64,000 nt of DNA. It comes from an uncultured Flavobacteriaceae bacterium (GTDB lineage: Bacteria > Bacteroidota > Bacteroidia > Flavobacteriales > Flavobacteriaceae). The notes below the pieces were generated by a model. That model was given only the letters and a program-made list of their open reading frames with translations. It searched no databases and was not told where the DNA came from. The stretch spans positions 110,168-174,167 of the forward strand of contig CAJPUR010000001.1 of NCBI GenBank assembly GCA_905381055.1. Direction: 5' to 3'. Shown here piece by piece: positions 37,181 through 45,106 of this stretch. The stretch's first letter is position 1. Each line of letters begins with the position of its first letter. The position numbers were made by a program, and so were the translations under genes.

Positions 37181-37954
37181 CTATAAAACAATTTTTGTAA
37201 ACTTGGTTTTACCTGAAATCATTTCTGGTGAACCAATAAATACGTTTTTTATACCTTTTTGTAATCCATAAAAGGCATTATCAATTTTTGGTATCATTCC
37301 ATCAGATACAATATTATCATTTAATAGTGATTTATATATTTTCATATCTATTCTTTCAATTAGAGAATTTGGTTCTTTTATATCTTTCATAACACCATTC
37401 ATTTCAAAACAGAAATATGAGTCAACTTCAAATTTTTTAGACAATTCAATAGCTATCTCAGTTGAAACAGTGTCGGCATTTACATTAAGTATTTGGCCAT
37501 TTTTATTGTGACTTAATGGGCATATTATTGGTATATAATCTTTATTAATTAAATTTAATATTAAATCAGTGTTAATTTTAATTATGTCACCCACAAATCC
37601 GTAATCAGTTTTTTTTTTGTCCCTTTTTTTTGCATAAATTAAATTACCATCAATACCGCTCAACCCAATATAATTATCTTTGATTTTTTGAAATTTAGAA
37701 GTTATATTTTTATTAATAAGACCTCCATATATAGCAGTAATTATATCTAAAGTTTTGGAATCGGTAATTCTTCTACCTTTATTCATTTTCACAGGTATAC
37801 CTAGTTTTTTTAACCATAAATTAGCTTCTTTTCCTCCTCCATGAATTAAAATTTTCTTACCCTCTAGAGAATCAAATTGAAGTATAAATTTATTCAATGA
37901 TTTTTCATCATTAATTAATGATCCTCCAATTTTTACAATATTTATCTTATCCAT
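37181..37954 (-). CDS. argB: N-acetylglutamate kinase ArgB
   Basis: A 257-residue amino-acid kinase phosphorylating N-acylglutamate. KIGGSL at the N terminus, IHGGGKEANLWLKKLG and KGRRITDSKTLDI are the ATP- and substrate-binding blocks; NVNADTVSTEIAIEL and DGMIPKIDNAFYGLQKG close the active site. It lacks the N-terminal helix extension of hexameric, arginine-inhibited ArgB forms, so feedback inhibition by arginine is less likely; this is inference from length. Its start overlaps the argF' end by 8 bases, so they are probably translationally coupled. Confidence 0.94.
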   Translation of the reverse strand: MDKINIVKIGGSLINDEKSLNKFILQFDSLEGKKILIHGGGKEANLWLKKLGIPVKMNKGRRITDSKTLDIITAIYGGLINKNITSKFQKIKDNYIGLSGIDGNLIYAKKRDKKKTDYGFVGDIIKINTDLILNLINKDYIPIICPLSHNKNGQILNVNADTVSTEIAIELSKKFEVDSYFCFEMNGVMKDIKEPNSLIERIDMKIYKSLLNDNIVSDGMIPKIDNAFYGLQKGIKNVFIGSPEMISGKTKFTKIVL

Positions 37955-38894
37955 TATCTAATAATGTTTTTAAAACTGATTGAGCAGCAAAAGTTCTATT
38001 ATTTGCCTGTTCAATGACCAATGAATTTTCATTATCTAGAACATCATCTGTTACCACAATATTTCTTCTAATAGGAAGACAATGCATAAATTTTGCATTA
38101 TTTGTAAGAGACATTTTATCTTTTGTAAGCATCCATTTTTTGTCAGTCCTTAAGATTTTACCATATTGGCTATATGAAGCCCAGTTTTTCGCATAAACAA
38201 AATCAGCATCTTCAAGCGCTTTTTCTTGATCATAAGTTACAGTTGCATTTTTAGTTATTCTTTTATCTAATTCATATCCTTTAGGTTGAGTAATCACATA
38301 ATTAGCATCAAAATAATCAATCATTCTTGTGAAAGAATTTCCAACTGCGTGAGGAAGTGCTTTAGGGTGAGGTGCCCATGTAAGAACAATTTTTGGTTTG
38401 TGTGGAGTTATATTTTCTTTAATTGTCATTGCATCTGCTATTGCCTGAAATGGGTGGCTTGTTGCAGATTCCATATTAATAATGGGTTTATTTGAATATT
38501 TTGAAAAGCTTTTTAAAACAATTTCAGATTCGTCTTGGTCTTTATTTGTTAAAGAAGCAAAAGCTCTAATTGCAATCATATCGCAGTATTGGGAAACAAC
38601 TGCTGCTGCTTCTTTAACATGTTCTGATCTTATTCCTCTCATTTCAACACCATCATCAAATTCAAGTGCCCAAGCTTCATTTGTAAAATTCATAATCATA
38701 GTTTTAAGTCCTAAGTTTTGAGCTGCAAGTTGGGTGCTTAGTCTTGTTCTCAAACTAGGATTAAAAAACAACATACCAATTGTTTTTCCCTCCCCAATAT
38801 GCTTATAAGAGAAAGGATTCTTTTTAAACTCCATGGCTTGCTTAATACATTCGTCAAAATTTGGTAAATCTTTAAGAGATATAAAGTTTTTCAT
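37947..38894 (-). CDS. argF': N-acylornithine carbamoyltransferase ArgF', probably N-succinylornithine-specific
   Basis: A 315-residue transcarbamylase of the N-acetyl/N-succinyl-ornithine type. FFNPSLRTRLS (43-53) is the carbamoyl-phosphate loop, MESATSHPFQAIAD and HCLPIRRN are the other signatures, and the EFDDGVEMRG block is peculiar to this subfamily and absent from ordinary OTCase. An ungapped hand alignment to the Xanthomonas acetylornithine enzyme puts Ser90 at its Glu92 position. From the literature I recall that Glu there selects acetylornithine, while Pro (Bacteroides fragilis) or Ser selects succinylornithine. So N-succinylornithine is the predicted substrate. It overlaps argD by 4 bases and argB by 8 bases. 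Confidence 0.92.
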   Translation of the reverse strand: MKNFISLKDLPNFDECIKQAMEFKKNPFSYKHIGEGKTIGMLFFNPSLRTRLSTQLAAQNLGLKTMIMNFTNEAWALEFDDGVEMRGIRSEHVKEAAAVVSQYCDMIAIRAFASLTNKDQDESEIVLKSFSKYSNKPIINMESATSHPFQAIADAMTIKENITPHKPKIVLTWAPHPKALPHAVGNSFTRMIDYFDANYVITQPKGYELDKRITKNATVTYDQEKALEDADFVYAKNWASYSQYGKILRTDKKWMLTKDKMSLTNNAKFMHCLPIRRNIVVTDDVLDNENSLVIEQANNRTFAAQSVLKTLLDNG

Positions 38895-40021
38895 TTTTTT
38901 AATTCTATTGTTAGTGATTTTAAAAAAATATCCACTTGATTTTTATTTATTATTAATGGTGGTAAAATTCTAATTAAATTTTTATTACTACTTCCTCCTG
39001 TAAATATTTTTTGCTTATATATTAAATTTTTTCTTAGTTCACTTACATTGAAATCAAACTCAATTCCAAGCATTAAACCTCGTCCTTTGATTTTGATTAT
39101 TTTTTTAATTTTTTCAAGTTTTGATTTGAAATATTCACCAATTTTTAAGGCATTTTTTTGTAAATTTTTTTCTTTTAATTCATTCAATACTGCAAGAGTA
39201 GCAACACAAGCCAAATGATTACCCCCATAAGTGGTCCCAAGCATTCCATATTCAGCCTTTATCTTATGATTTACTAGTATTCCACCAACTGGGAAACCGT
39301 TGCCCATTCCCTTTGCAATTGTAATAATATCAGGTTTAATATTAAATTTTTGAAAAGCAAAAAAGTCACCAGATCTTCCGAACCCTGATTGAACTTCATC
39401 GGCAATTACGCAAACATTATATTTTTTACTTAACAAATACATTTCTTCTACAAACTTTTCCTCAGGTTGATCTAGTCCTCCAACACCTTGAATAGATTCA
39501 AAAATTATTGAAGAAACGTCTCCTTTTTTAAGTTCAAACTCTAATTCATCAATATTATTGAATTTGATGAAACTAACTTTTTGTTGGGCATTTAGAGGTG
39601 AAATTATTTTAGGATTATCTGTTACAGCAACAGCAGCACTTGTTCTTCCATGAAAAGAGTTTTTAAAAGCAATAACTTTACTTTTTTTGTTAGAAAAAGA
39701 TGCAAGTTTTAATGCATTTTCAATGGCTTCAGCTCCTGAACTACACATAAATAAATTGTAGTCCTCACATTTAGAATATTGTGTTAATTTCTTAGCAAGT
39801 TCTTTTTGAAGAGGGTTTTGTATAGCATTAGAATAAAAACTAATTTTTTTCATTTGTTCAGTTAATTTTTTAATATAATATGGATTACCATGTCCTATAG
39901 ATATTACAGCGTGTCCTCCATATAAATCTAAAAATTTTTCATTTTTGTCATCATAAATATACATGCCATTGGCCTTTATAGGTGTTACATTATATAATGG
40001 GTATACATCAAAAAGATTCAT
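38891..40021 (-). CDS. argD: N-acyl-ornithine aminotransferase ArgD
   Basis: A 376-residue class III PLP aminotransferase that forms N-acylornithine from the N-acylglutamate semialdehyde. SFHGRTSAAVAVT, VIADEVQSGFGRSG (the aspartate contacting the PLP ring nitrogen) and TIAKGMGNGFPVGG (Schiff-base Lys) are clear. GTTYGGNHLACVATLAVL is the phosphate-binding region. The operon context (succinyl-type ArgF') suggests that succinylated substrates are used. The gene overlaps proC and argF' by 4 bases each. Confidence 0.94.
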   Translation of the reverse strand: MNLFDVYPLYNVTPIKANGMYIYDDKNEKFLDLYGGHAVISIGHGNPYYIKKLTEQMKKISFYSNAIQNPLQKELAKKLTQYSKCEDYNLFMCSSGAEAIENALKLASFSNKKSKVIAFKNSFHGRTSAAVAVTDNPKIISPLNAQQKVSFIKFNNIDELEFELKKGDVSSIIFESIQGVGGLDQPEEKFVEEMYLLSKKYNVCVIADEVQSGFGRSGDFFAFQKFNIKPDIITIAKGMGNGFPVGGILVNHKIKAEYGMLGTTYGGNHLACVATLAVLNELKEKNLQKNALKIGEYFKSKLEKIKKIIKIKGRGLMLGIEFDFNVSELRKNLIYKQKIFTGGSSNKNLIRILPPLIINKNQVDIFLKSLTIELKK

Positions 40022-40821
40022 TTTTTATAATTTTTTGAAATTTCGTTTATTTTTTCGAATGATTCAACTAGCCCTTGTATTAATGATGAACTTAAACCAT
40101 TGTGTTCCATTTCATTTAGTCCAGCTATTGTACATCCATTTGGAGTGGTAACTTTATCTATTTCTTGTTCAGGATGTGTTTTATTATCTATAAGTAAACT
40201 TGATGCACCTAGTGCAGTGAACATTGACATTTTCATAGCTTCTTTAGCATCAAATCCAAGTTGAACACCACCTTGAGTCATAGCTCTAATTATTCTCATC
40301 CAAAAAGCAATTCCACTTGCACAAATAACAGTAGCTGCTTGCATGTCCTTTTCATTAATGAGAATTGTATTGCCTAATCCGTTAAAAATAGCAACAGCAA
40401 TATCGATTCTTTTTTTACCAACTATATTACTACAAAGGCATGTCATAGATTTTCTTACTGAAATAGCAGTATTTGGCATGCTTCTAATAATTGGAAATTT
40501 ATCACCAATTATTGATTCTATTCTCTTTATGTGAAATCCAGTTATTGTTGAAATTAGTACATGTTTTTCGTTTAATAGATTTTTTATTTCATAGAGTATC
40601 TCTTCAAATTGACCTGGTTGAACAGAGAAAATTAATATGTCAGAGTTTTTTACAGCTACTTTGTTATCACTTGTAATTTTTACATTATTGTATTCTTTCC
40701 AATCATCAATTGTATCAATATTCTTTTTAGTTAAATAAAGTGAAGTGATGGTATTGTTTATTATCAGTCCCTTCGCTATACTTAATCCAAGATTTCCTGT
40801 ACCTATTATTGCTATTTTCAT
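40018..40821 (-). CDS. proC: Pyrroline-5-carboxylate reductase ProC
   Basis: A 267-residue NADPH-dependent reductase making proline from pyrroline-5-carboxylate. IGTGNLGLSIAKGL at the N terminus is the dinucleotide site; RSMPNTAISVRKSMT is the family strand; and the C-terminal signature around DKVTTPNGCTIAGLNEME is diagnostic of ProC. Its location inside the arginine operon between argC and argD is shared by other Flavobacteriia and may link proline and arginine synthesis, both drawing on glutamate semialdehyde chemistry. It overlaps argD by 4 bases and follows argC after 12 bases. Confidence 0.93.
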   Translation of the reverse strand: MKIAIIGTGNLGLSIAKGLIINNTITSLYLTKKNIDTIDDWKEYNNVKITSDNKVAVKNSDILIFSVQPGQFEEILYEIKNLLNEKHVLISTITGFHIKRIESIIGDKFPIIRSMPNTAISVRKSMTCLCSNIVGKKRIDIAVAIFNGLGNTILINEKDMQAATVICASGIAFWMRIIRAMTQGGVQLGFDAKEAMKMSMFTALGASSLLIDNKTHPEQEIDKVTTPNGCTIAGLNEMEHNGLSSSLIQGLVESFEKINEISKNYKK

Positions 40822-40833
40822 AATATTAATTTG

Positions 40834-41808
40834 TTAAAAAATTGATCCTTTTAAATTCAATCCTAAATTTTCATTCCATCCCATAATTAAATTTACATTC
40901 TGGATTGCTTGTCCAGAGGCTCCTTTTATAAGATTATCAATTATAGAGGTTATTAATAATAGACCTTCATATTTATAAAGATGTATAAAACAGTTGTTTG
41001 TATTAATAACTTGTTTTAAAGATATTTCATTTTCAGAAATAGTTGTAAATGGATGGTCCTTATAAAATTTTGAATATAATTCTTTTGCTTCATTAATAGT
41101 TCCATCAAAATCAGTATAGCAAGTAGTAAAAATCCCTCTTGTAAAATTACCTCTTTGTGGAATAAAATATATTTCAATTTTTTTATTTTGGAAGGAATTT
41201 AATGTTTCTTTTATTTCATCCAAATGTTGGTGATTAAAAGCTTTATACCAAGATATATTATTATTTCTCCAACTAAAGTGGGAAGTATCAAATAATCCAA
41301 CGCCTGCACCCGTACTTCCAGTTATTGAATTGACATGGATAGTGTTTTGAATCATATTTTTATTTGAAAGCGGTAATAATGCTAATTGGATTGATGTTGC
41401 AAAACATCCTGGATTTGCAATATTAGTTGATTTTTTAATTTTGGATTTTTGAAATTCAGGAAGCCCATATGTGAAATGCTTGTTTAAAAATTCATTATCA
41501 TTATTTAATCTAAAATCGTTACTTAAATCAATAATTATAGTTTTTTTAGAAAAATTATTATTTTTTAAAAATGTCTTAGAGTTTCCATGCCCAAGGCACA
41601 AGAAAACAATATCAACTGATTTATTAATTACATTAGTGAATTTAATATCGGTAACCCCTAATAAATCATTATGCTTATCACTCAATAGTGATCCTGCCCT
41701 TGTTGAACTATAGACAAATTCTAGTTTTATTTTAGGATGATTTAAAATAATTCTTATTAATTCACCTCCAGTATATCCAGATCCTCCTATTATTCCAGCT
41801 TTTTTCAT
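40834..41808 (-). CDS. argC: N-acyl-gamma-glutamyl-phosphate reductase ArgC
   Basis: A 324-residue NADP-dependent semialdehyde dehydrogenase. GGSGYTGGELIRI (8-20) binds the cofactor, NIANPGCFATSIQLALLPL contains the nucleophile Cys, and SITGSTGAGVG and PQRGNFTRGIFTTCY are family blocks. It reduces the ArgB product to the semialdehyde used by ArgD. Its start overlaps argG by 4 bases (ATGA type), so it is coupled to it. Confidence 0.95.
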   Translation of the reverse strand: MKKAGIIGGSGYTGGELIRIILNHPKIKLEFVYSSTRAGSLLSDKHNDLLGVTDIKFTNVINKSVDIVFLCLGHGNSKTFLKNNNFSKKTIIIDLSNDFRLNNDNEFLNKHFTYGLPEFQKSKIKKSTNIANPGCFATSIQLALLPLSNKNMIQNTIHVNSITGSTGAGVGLFDTSHFSWRNNNISWYKAFNHQHLDEIKETLNSFQNKKIEIYFIPQRGNFTRGIFTTCYTDFDGTINEAKELYSKFYKDHPFTTISENEISLKQVINTNNCFIHLYKYEGLLLITSIIDNLIKGASGQAIQNVNLIMGWNENLGLNLKGSIF

Positions 41809-42995
41809 TTCTTATCTTTAATATTAGTTTGGTAATAAATTTTATTTGATATACTTGATATTTTGATAAATCCTTTTGCTTCGTCTGCTGACCAGCTTTT
41901 ATTTATTTCCCCATAACTTCCAAAATCATCATTCATTAAATCATTTGGAGAATTAATGCCATCTAATTTAAATCTAAACGGAAGTAGATTAATATAAACC
42001 TCACCATTTACTTTAGATTGACTATTTTCAAGAAAGGATTCAATGTTTCTCATTACCTCATCAAGATACTGTCCTTCATGTAGTAACATCCCATAGAAAT
42101 TAGATAATTGCTCTTTTTGAAACTGTTGCCATTTTGATAAAGTATGTTTTTCTAATAAATGGTGAGCTTTTATTATTATCATAGGAGCTGCAGCTTCAAA
42201 ACCAACTCTACCTTTAATTCCTATAATTGTATCTCCAACATGAATGTCTCTTCCAATTGCAAATTTCTCAGCAATTTTTTGAATAGACCTAATTATGTTA
42301 ATAGGAGAATCTTTTTTTCCATTTAATTTAATAAGCTCTCCTTTTGAAAAAGTTAATACAATTTTTTCAGAAGTTTTGTTAATTAATTTATTTGGATAGG
42401 CTTTATCTGGTAATGGTTTATCAGAAGTAAGAGTTTCACTACCTCCTACACTCGTACCCCATAAACCTTTATTAATTGAATATTTTGCTTTTTCCCATGA
42501 TAAATTAATACCAGAAGATTTTAAAAACTTAATTTCATCTTCTCTAGATACTTTATTATCTCTTATAGGAGTAATAATTTTAATGTCTGGAGCAATTACT
42601 TGGAAAATTATATCAAATCTTACCTGATCATTTCCTGCACCAGTACTTCCGTGAGCTATATAATTTGCATTAATTTTTTTAGCATAATTAACAATTTCAA
42701 TCGCTTGTATTATTCTTTCCGAGCTAACTGAAAGTGGATAAGTGTTATTTTTTAATATATTCCCAAAGATCAAAAACTTGATTATTTTTTTATAAAATTT
42801 ATCAGTAGCATCAATAGATTTAAATTTTTTTGCACCCATTTCTATTGCTTTTTGTTTTTGAATTAAAATTTCTTTTTCATCAAAACCACCAGTATTTATA
42901 GTAATTGCGTGCACATCAAAACCTTCATTTGAAAGTTTTTTAAGACAATATGATGTATCTAGGCCGCCACTATATGCTAAAACTAATTTTTTCAT
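41805..42995 (-). CDS. argG: Argininosuccinate synthase ArgG
   Basis: A 396-residue ATP-dependent ligase joining citrulline and aspartate. AYSGGLDTSYCLKKL near the N terminus is the PP-loop ATP motif; AHGSTGAGNDQVRFD and GRVGFEAAAPMIIIKAHHLLE are further family regions. Length is normal. It is the second gene of the operon, 31 bases after the GNAT gene. Placement of argG and argH at opposite ends of the operon is common in this class. Confidence 0.95.
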   Translation of the reverse strand: MKKLVLAYSGGLDTSYCLKKLSNEGFDVHAITINTGGFDEKEILIQKQKAIEMGAKKFKSIDATDKFYKKIIKFLIFGNILKNNTYPLSVSSERIIQAIEIVNYAKKINANYIAHGSTGAGNDQVRFDIIFQVIAPDIKIITPIRDNKVSREDEIKFLKSSGINLSWEKAKYSINKGLWGTSVGGSETLTSDKPLPDKAYPNKLINKTSEKIVLTFSKGELIKLNGKKDSPINIIRSIQKIAEKFAIGRDIHVGDTIIGIKGRVGFEAAAPMIIIKAHHLLEKHTLSKWQQFQKEQLSNFYGMLLHEGQYLDEVMRNIESFLENSQSKVNGEVYINLLPFRFKLDGINSPNDLMNDDFGSYGEINKSWSADEAKGFIKISSISNKIYYQTNIKDKK

Positions 42996-43026
42996 TTATC
43001 AATATTTAATGTTCATTCAACTTATT

Positions 43027-43545
43027 CTATGGTTCACATAACATTCCAGTGCACAAACACATCGTTTTTTCTGTCCTAGTTAGAATATCATAGTTTTTGC
43101 AAGTTTGACATCCTTTCCAAAATTCAGTATCATCAGTTAATTTAGAAAAAGGTACTGGTTTATAACCAAGTTCATAATTAATTTTCATAACGGCCATTCC
43201 AGTTGTTATTCCAAATATTTTAGCATCAGGGAAAATCTTTTTAGATAAGTTAAACACTTTTCTTTTTATCAATTTTGCTAATCCTTTCCCTCTATGATTA
43301 GGAGAAACAATCAATCCAGAATGAGCAACATATTTTCCTTCTCCCCAAACTTCTATATAACAAAAACCAGCAAATTTATAATTGTACAAGGCAATTACAG
43401 CTCTTTTCAGCTTCATTTTTTCAATAATATACTCAGGGGATCTTCTGGCTATTCCAGTTCCTCTTACTTTGGCTGAGTCATCTATACACTCACTTATTTC
43501 TTTTGCAAAATGTATATGTTTTGGTCCCGCGATTACGATTTCCAT
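43027..43545 (-). CDS. GNAT acyltransferase with Cys-rich tail, candidate N-acylglutamate synthase
   Basis: A 172-residue GNAT-fold acyltransferase. Motif A is readable as GLIVSPNHRGKGLAKLI (77-93), with the acyl-CoA pyrophosphate loop R85-G-K-G88. The C terminus has five cysteines (146, 149, 163, 165, 170) in a CxxC...CxC...C arrangement that could bind a metal; a GNAT domain does not need this. As first gene of the arginine operon, and with no ArgA or ArgJ encoded elsewhere in the window, it is the best candidate for the missing first step, acylation of glutamate (acetyl or succinyl). That role is inferred from position; the GNAT family is secure. Confidence 0.82.
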   Translation of the reverse strand: MEIVIAGPKHIHFAKEISECIDDSAKVRGTGIARRSPEYIIEKMKLKRAVIALYNYKFAGFCYIEVWGEGKYVAHSGLIVSPNHRGKGLAKLIKRKVFNLSKKIFPDAKIFGITTGMAVMKINYELGYKPVPFSKLTDDTEFWKGCQTCKNYDILTRTEKTMCLCTGMLCEP

Positions 43546-43583
43546 TTGTAAAAAATTAAATTAAAAAAAAATTAAACGTTGAT

Positions 43584-43606
43584 AGAACTGGACACACCTT
43601 AGTTCC
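43584..43606 (-). promoter_or_regulatory. Hairpin in arginine-operon leader RNA, possible attenuator
   Basis: On the minus strand GGAACT and AGTTCT form a 6-bp stem (one G-U pair) around an 11-base loop. It begins 12 bases after the stop of the leader ORF, and nine U follow 12 bases further on (43571-43563), just before the GNAT start. The loop sequence AAGGTGTG (43600-43593) can alternatively pair with CGCCCCTT (43632-43625) in the leader ORF at seven of eight positions, so two exclusive structures are possible. The distance from stem to U-tract is large for a classical terminator. Confidence 0.4.
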
Positions 43607-43617
43607 ATATAGAAATA

Positions 43618-43704
43618 TTACCCCAAGGGGCGAACACGAGAATTAATTAATCTAATACCAGAAGAAGTATTAAATAATACAATATGTAAAAAAGTATTTT
43701 TCAT
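43618..43704 (-). CDS. Candidate arginine leader peptide (28 residues)
   Basis: A short ORF, ATG at 43704 to TAA at 43618-43620, ends 72 bases before the start of the arginine operon. It begins MKNTFLHIVLF and ends IRLINSRVRPLG. Three of the last eleven codons are arginine (positions 18, 23, 25), and two of them are CGT and CGC, which are G+C-rich choices in a genome that favours AGA. A hairpin and a U-tract follow before the first structural gene. This is the layout of ribosome-stalling attenuators (his, trp, ilv leaders). The ATG lies only about 5 bases after the predicted transcription start. No homologue is known to me; the regulatory role is inferred. Confidence 0.5.
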   Translation of the reverse strand: MKNTFLHIVLFNTSSGIRLINSRVRPLG

Positions 43705-43714
43705 ATATAATATG
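43702..43714. promoter_or_regulatory. Inverted repeat at arginine promoter, operator-like
   Basis: CATAT-ATA-ATATG is a dyad of five-base arms around three bases, placed where transcription of the arginine operon is predicted to begin. It could be a repressor site (for example for an ArgR-type protein), but AT-rich dyads arise easily by chance here. Confidence 0.25.
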
Positions 43715-43745
43715 CAAATTTCATATAAATTATAATAATAAGCAA
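43715..43745 (-). promoter_or_regulatory. Promoter of the arginine operon
   Basis: On the minus strand a -33 TTG (43745-43743) is followed after 20 bases by GAAATTTGC (43722-43714), which matches the -7 consensus TAnnTTTG at all fixed positions but the first. Both halves at the right spacing make this the best complete promoter in the window. Transcription would begin near 43709. Confidence 0.45.
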
Positions 43746-43813
43746 GTTATCTCCGTTTTTTTTCATTTGATGAAATACTTCCTTATATGATTTTGAAGTA
43801 TTAAATTTGTAAA

Positions 43814-45106
43814 GTGCTTACTCATTTCAAAAAACATATCGATCAAAATTTTTTAAAATTAAAAGAAAATAAATTTTTAATGGCCCATAGTGGTGGAGTT
43901 GATAGTAGCGTTTTATTCGATTTGTTTTTGAAGTTGGATTTACAATTTGGTTTAGTACATTGCAATTTTAATTTAAGAGGTAAGGAAAGTGAAGAGGACT
44001 ATAATTTTGTTAAAAAAATTGCAAAATCACATAATAAAACATTTTTTTATAAAAAATTTAATACCATTAAGTATTCCACTTTAAATAAAAAATCAATTCA
44101 ATTATCGGCTCGAGAATTGAGATATAATTTTTTTTTAGAAATATTAGAAAAAGAAAATTATAAATATATTGTTACAGCTCATAATTTAAATGATCAATTA
44201 GAAACTTTTTTAATTAATTCATCTCGAGGTTCAGGATTAAGGGGTATTGTTGGAATTCCATCAAACAATAAAAATTTTTTAAGACCTCTTTTGATTTTTC
44301 CAAAAGATCAAATTTTGGACTATGCAAGAAAATATAAAATAAAATGGAGAGAGGATTCTTCTAATAAAGAAAATAAATACTTAAGAAATTTTATTAGAAA
44401 TAAAATTATTAAAAATTGGATTGGATTTGAACCAGAACTATTGAATAAATTCTCCAATACATTAAAAAACTTAAATTTGACTTTTGATGCATTAGAAATT
44501 ATCATTGACAAGTTTAGAAAAAAATATTTTGTCAAGCGAAATAATTGTTATGAAATTGTCATAAAAGAATTAAGTAAATTAGAGCCTGTAAATTTTTATC
44601 TTTATAAACTTTTTGAACCTTATGGTTTTAAAAATGTTCTGGATTTATCTAATTTAATTAATTCTCAGTCTGGAAAATATTTGTTGTCAGAAACTCATCA
44701 GTTATCTAAAGGGAGAGAGATTTTGATTTTATCTAAAATAGAAAATCCCTCAAAAGATTTATTTTATTGGAATCTTAAAAAATCAAATTATCTTCCAATT
44801 AATTTAAAAATTGTTAATAAAAAAAAATATGACAATAAAACAATAAGTTTAAATAAAAATAATTTGGAATTGCCTTTAATCATTAGGAGATGGAAAAATG
44901 GAGATTTTTTTTACCCAAAGGGTATGAAAGGTAAGAAGAAAATTAGTAAATATTTTAAGGATGAAAAGTTTGACATAATTGAAAAAAAAAATCAGTGGCT
45001 TTTATGTTCAGGTGAAAATGTTTTGTGGGTTATAGGCAGAAGAGCTGACAGGAGATTTTTAGCTAAAAAAGAGTCCTCAAATGTTATAAATATAGAATGT
45101 CGATAA
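43814..45106 (+). CDS. tilS: tRNA(Ile)-lysidine synthase TilS
   Basis: A 430-residue ATP-dependent enzyme that modifies C34 of the AUA-reading tRNA-Ile to lysidine. The PP-loop motif SGGVDSS is at 26-32; HCNFNLRGKESEEDY and TAHNLNDQLETFLINSSRGSG are TilS-specific blocks; and the C-terminal domain with RRWKNGDFFYPKGMKGKKKI binds tRNA. The start is GTG at 43814, chosen because the family opening of about 20 residues before the PP-loop strand fits. Its end overlaps the dsbD start by 10 bases. AUA codons are frequent in this AT-rich genome, so the enzyme should be essential. Confidence 0.94.
   Translation: MLTHFKKHIDQNFLKLKENKFLMAHSGGVDSSVLFDLFLKLDLQFGLVHCNFNLRGKESEEDYNFVKKIAKSHNKTFFYKKFNTIKYSTLNKKSIQLSARELRYNFFLEILEKENYKYIVTAHNLNDQLETFLINSSRGSGLRGIVGIPSNNKNFLRPLLIFPKDQILDYARKYKIKWREDSSNKENKYLRNFIRNKIIKNWIGFEPELLNKFSNTLKNLNLTFDALEIIIDKFRKKYFVKRNNCYEIVIKELSKLEPVNFYLYKLFEPYGFKNVLDLSNLINSQSGKYLLSETHQLSKGREILILSKIENPSKDLFYWNLKKSNYLPINLKIVNKKKYDNKTISLNKNNLELPLIIRRWKNGDFFYPKGMKGKKKISKYFKDEKFDIIEKKNQWLLCSGENVLWVIGRRADRRFLAKKESSNVINIECR

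Noticed and set aside
43802..43809. TAAATTTG as a promoter of tilS
   Set aside because: It lies 4 bases before the GTG start, which would put transcription start inside the gene, and has no TTG at -33.
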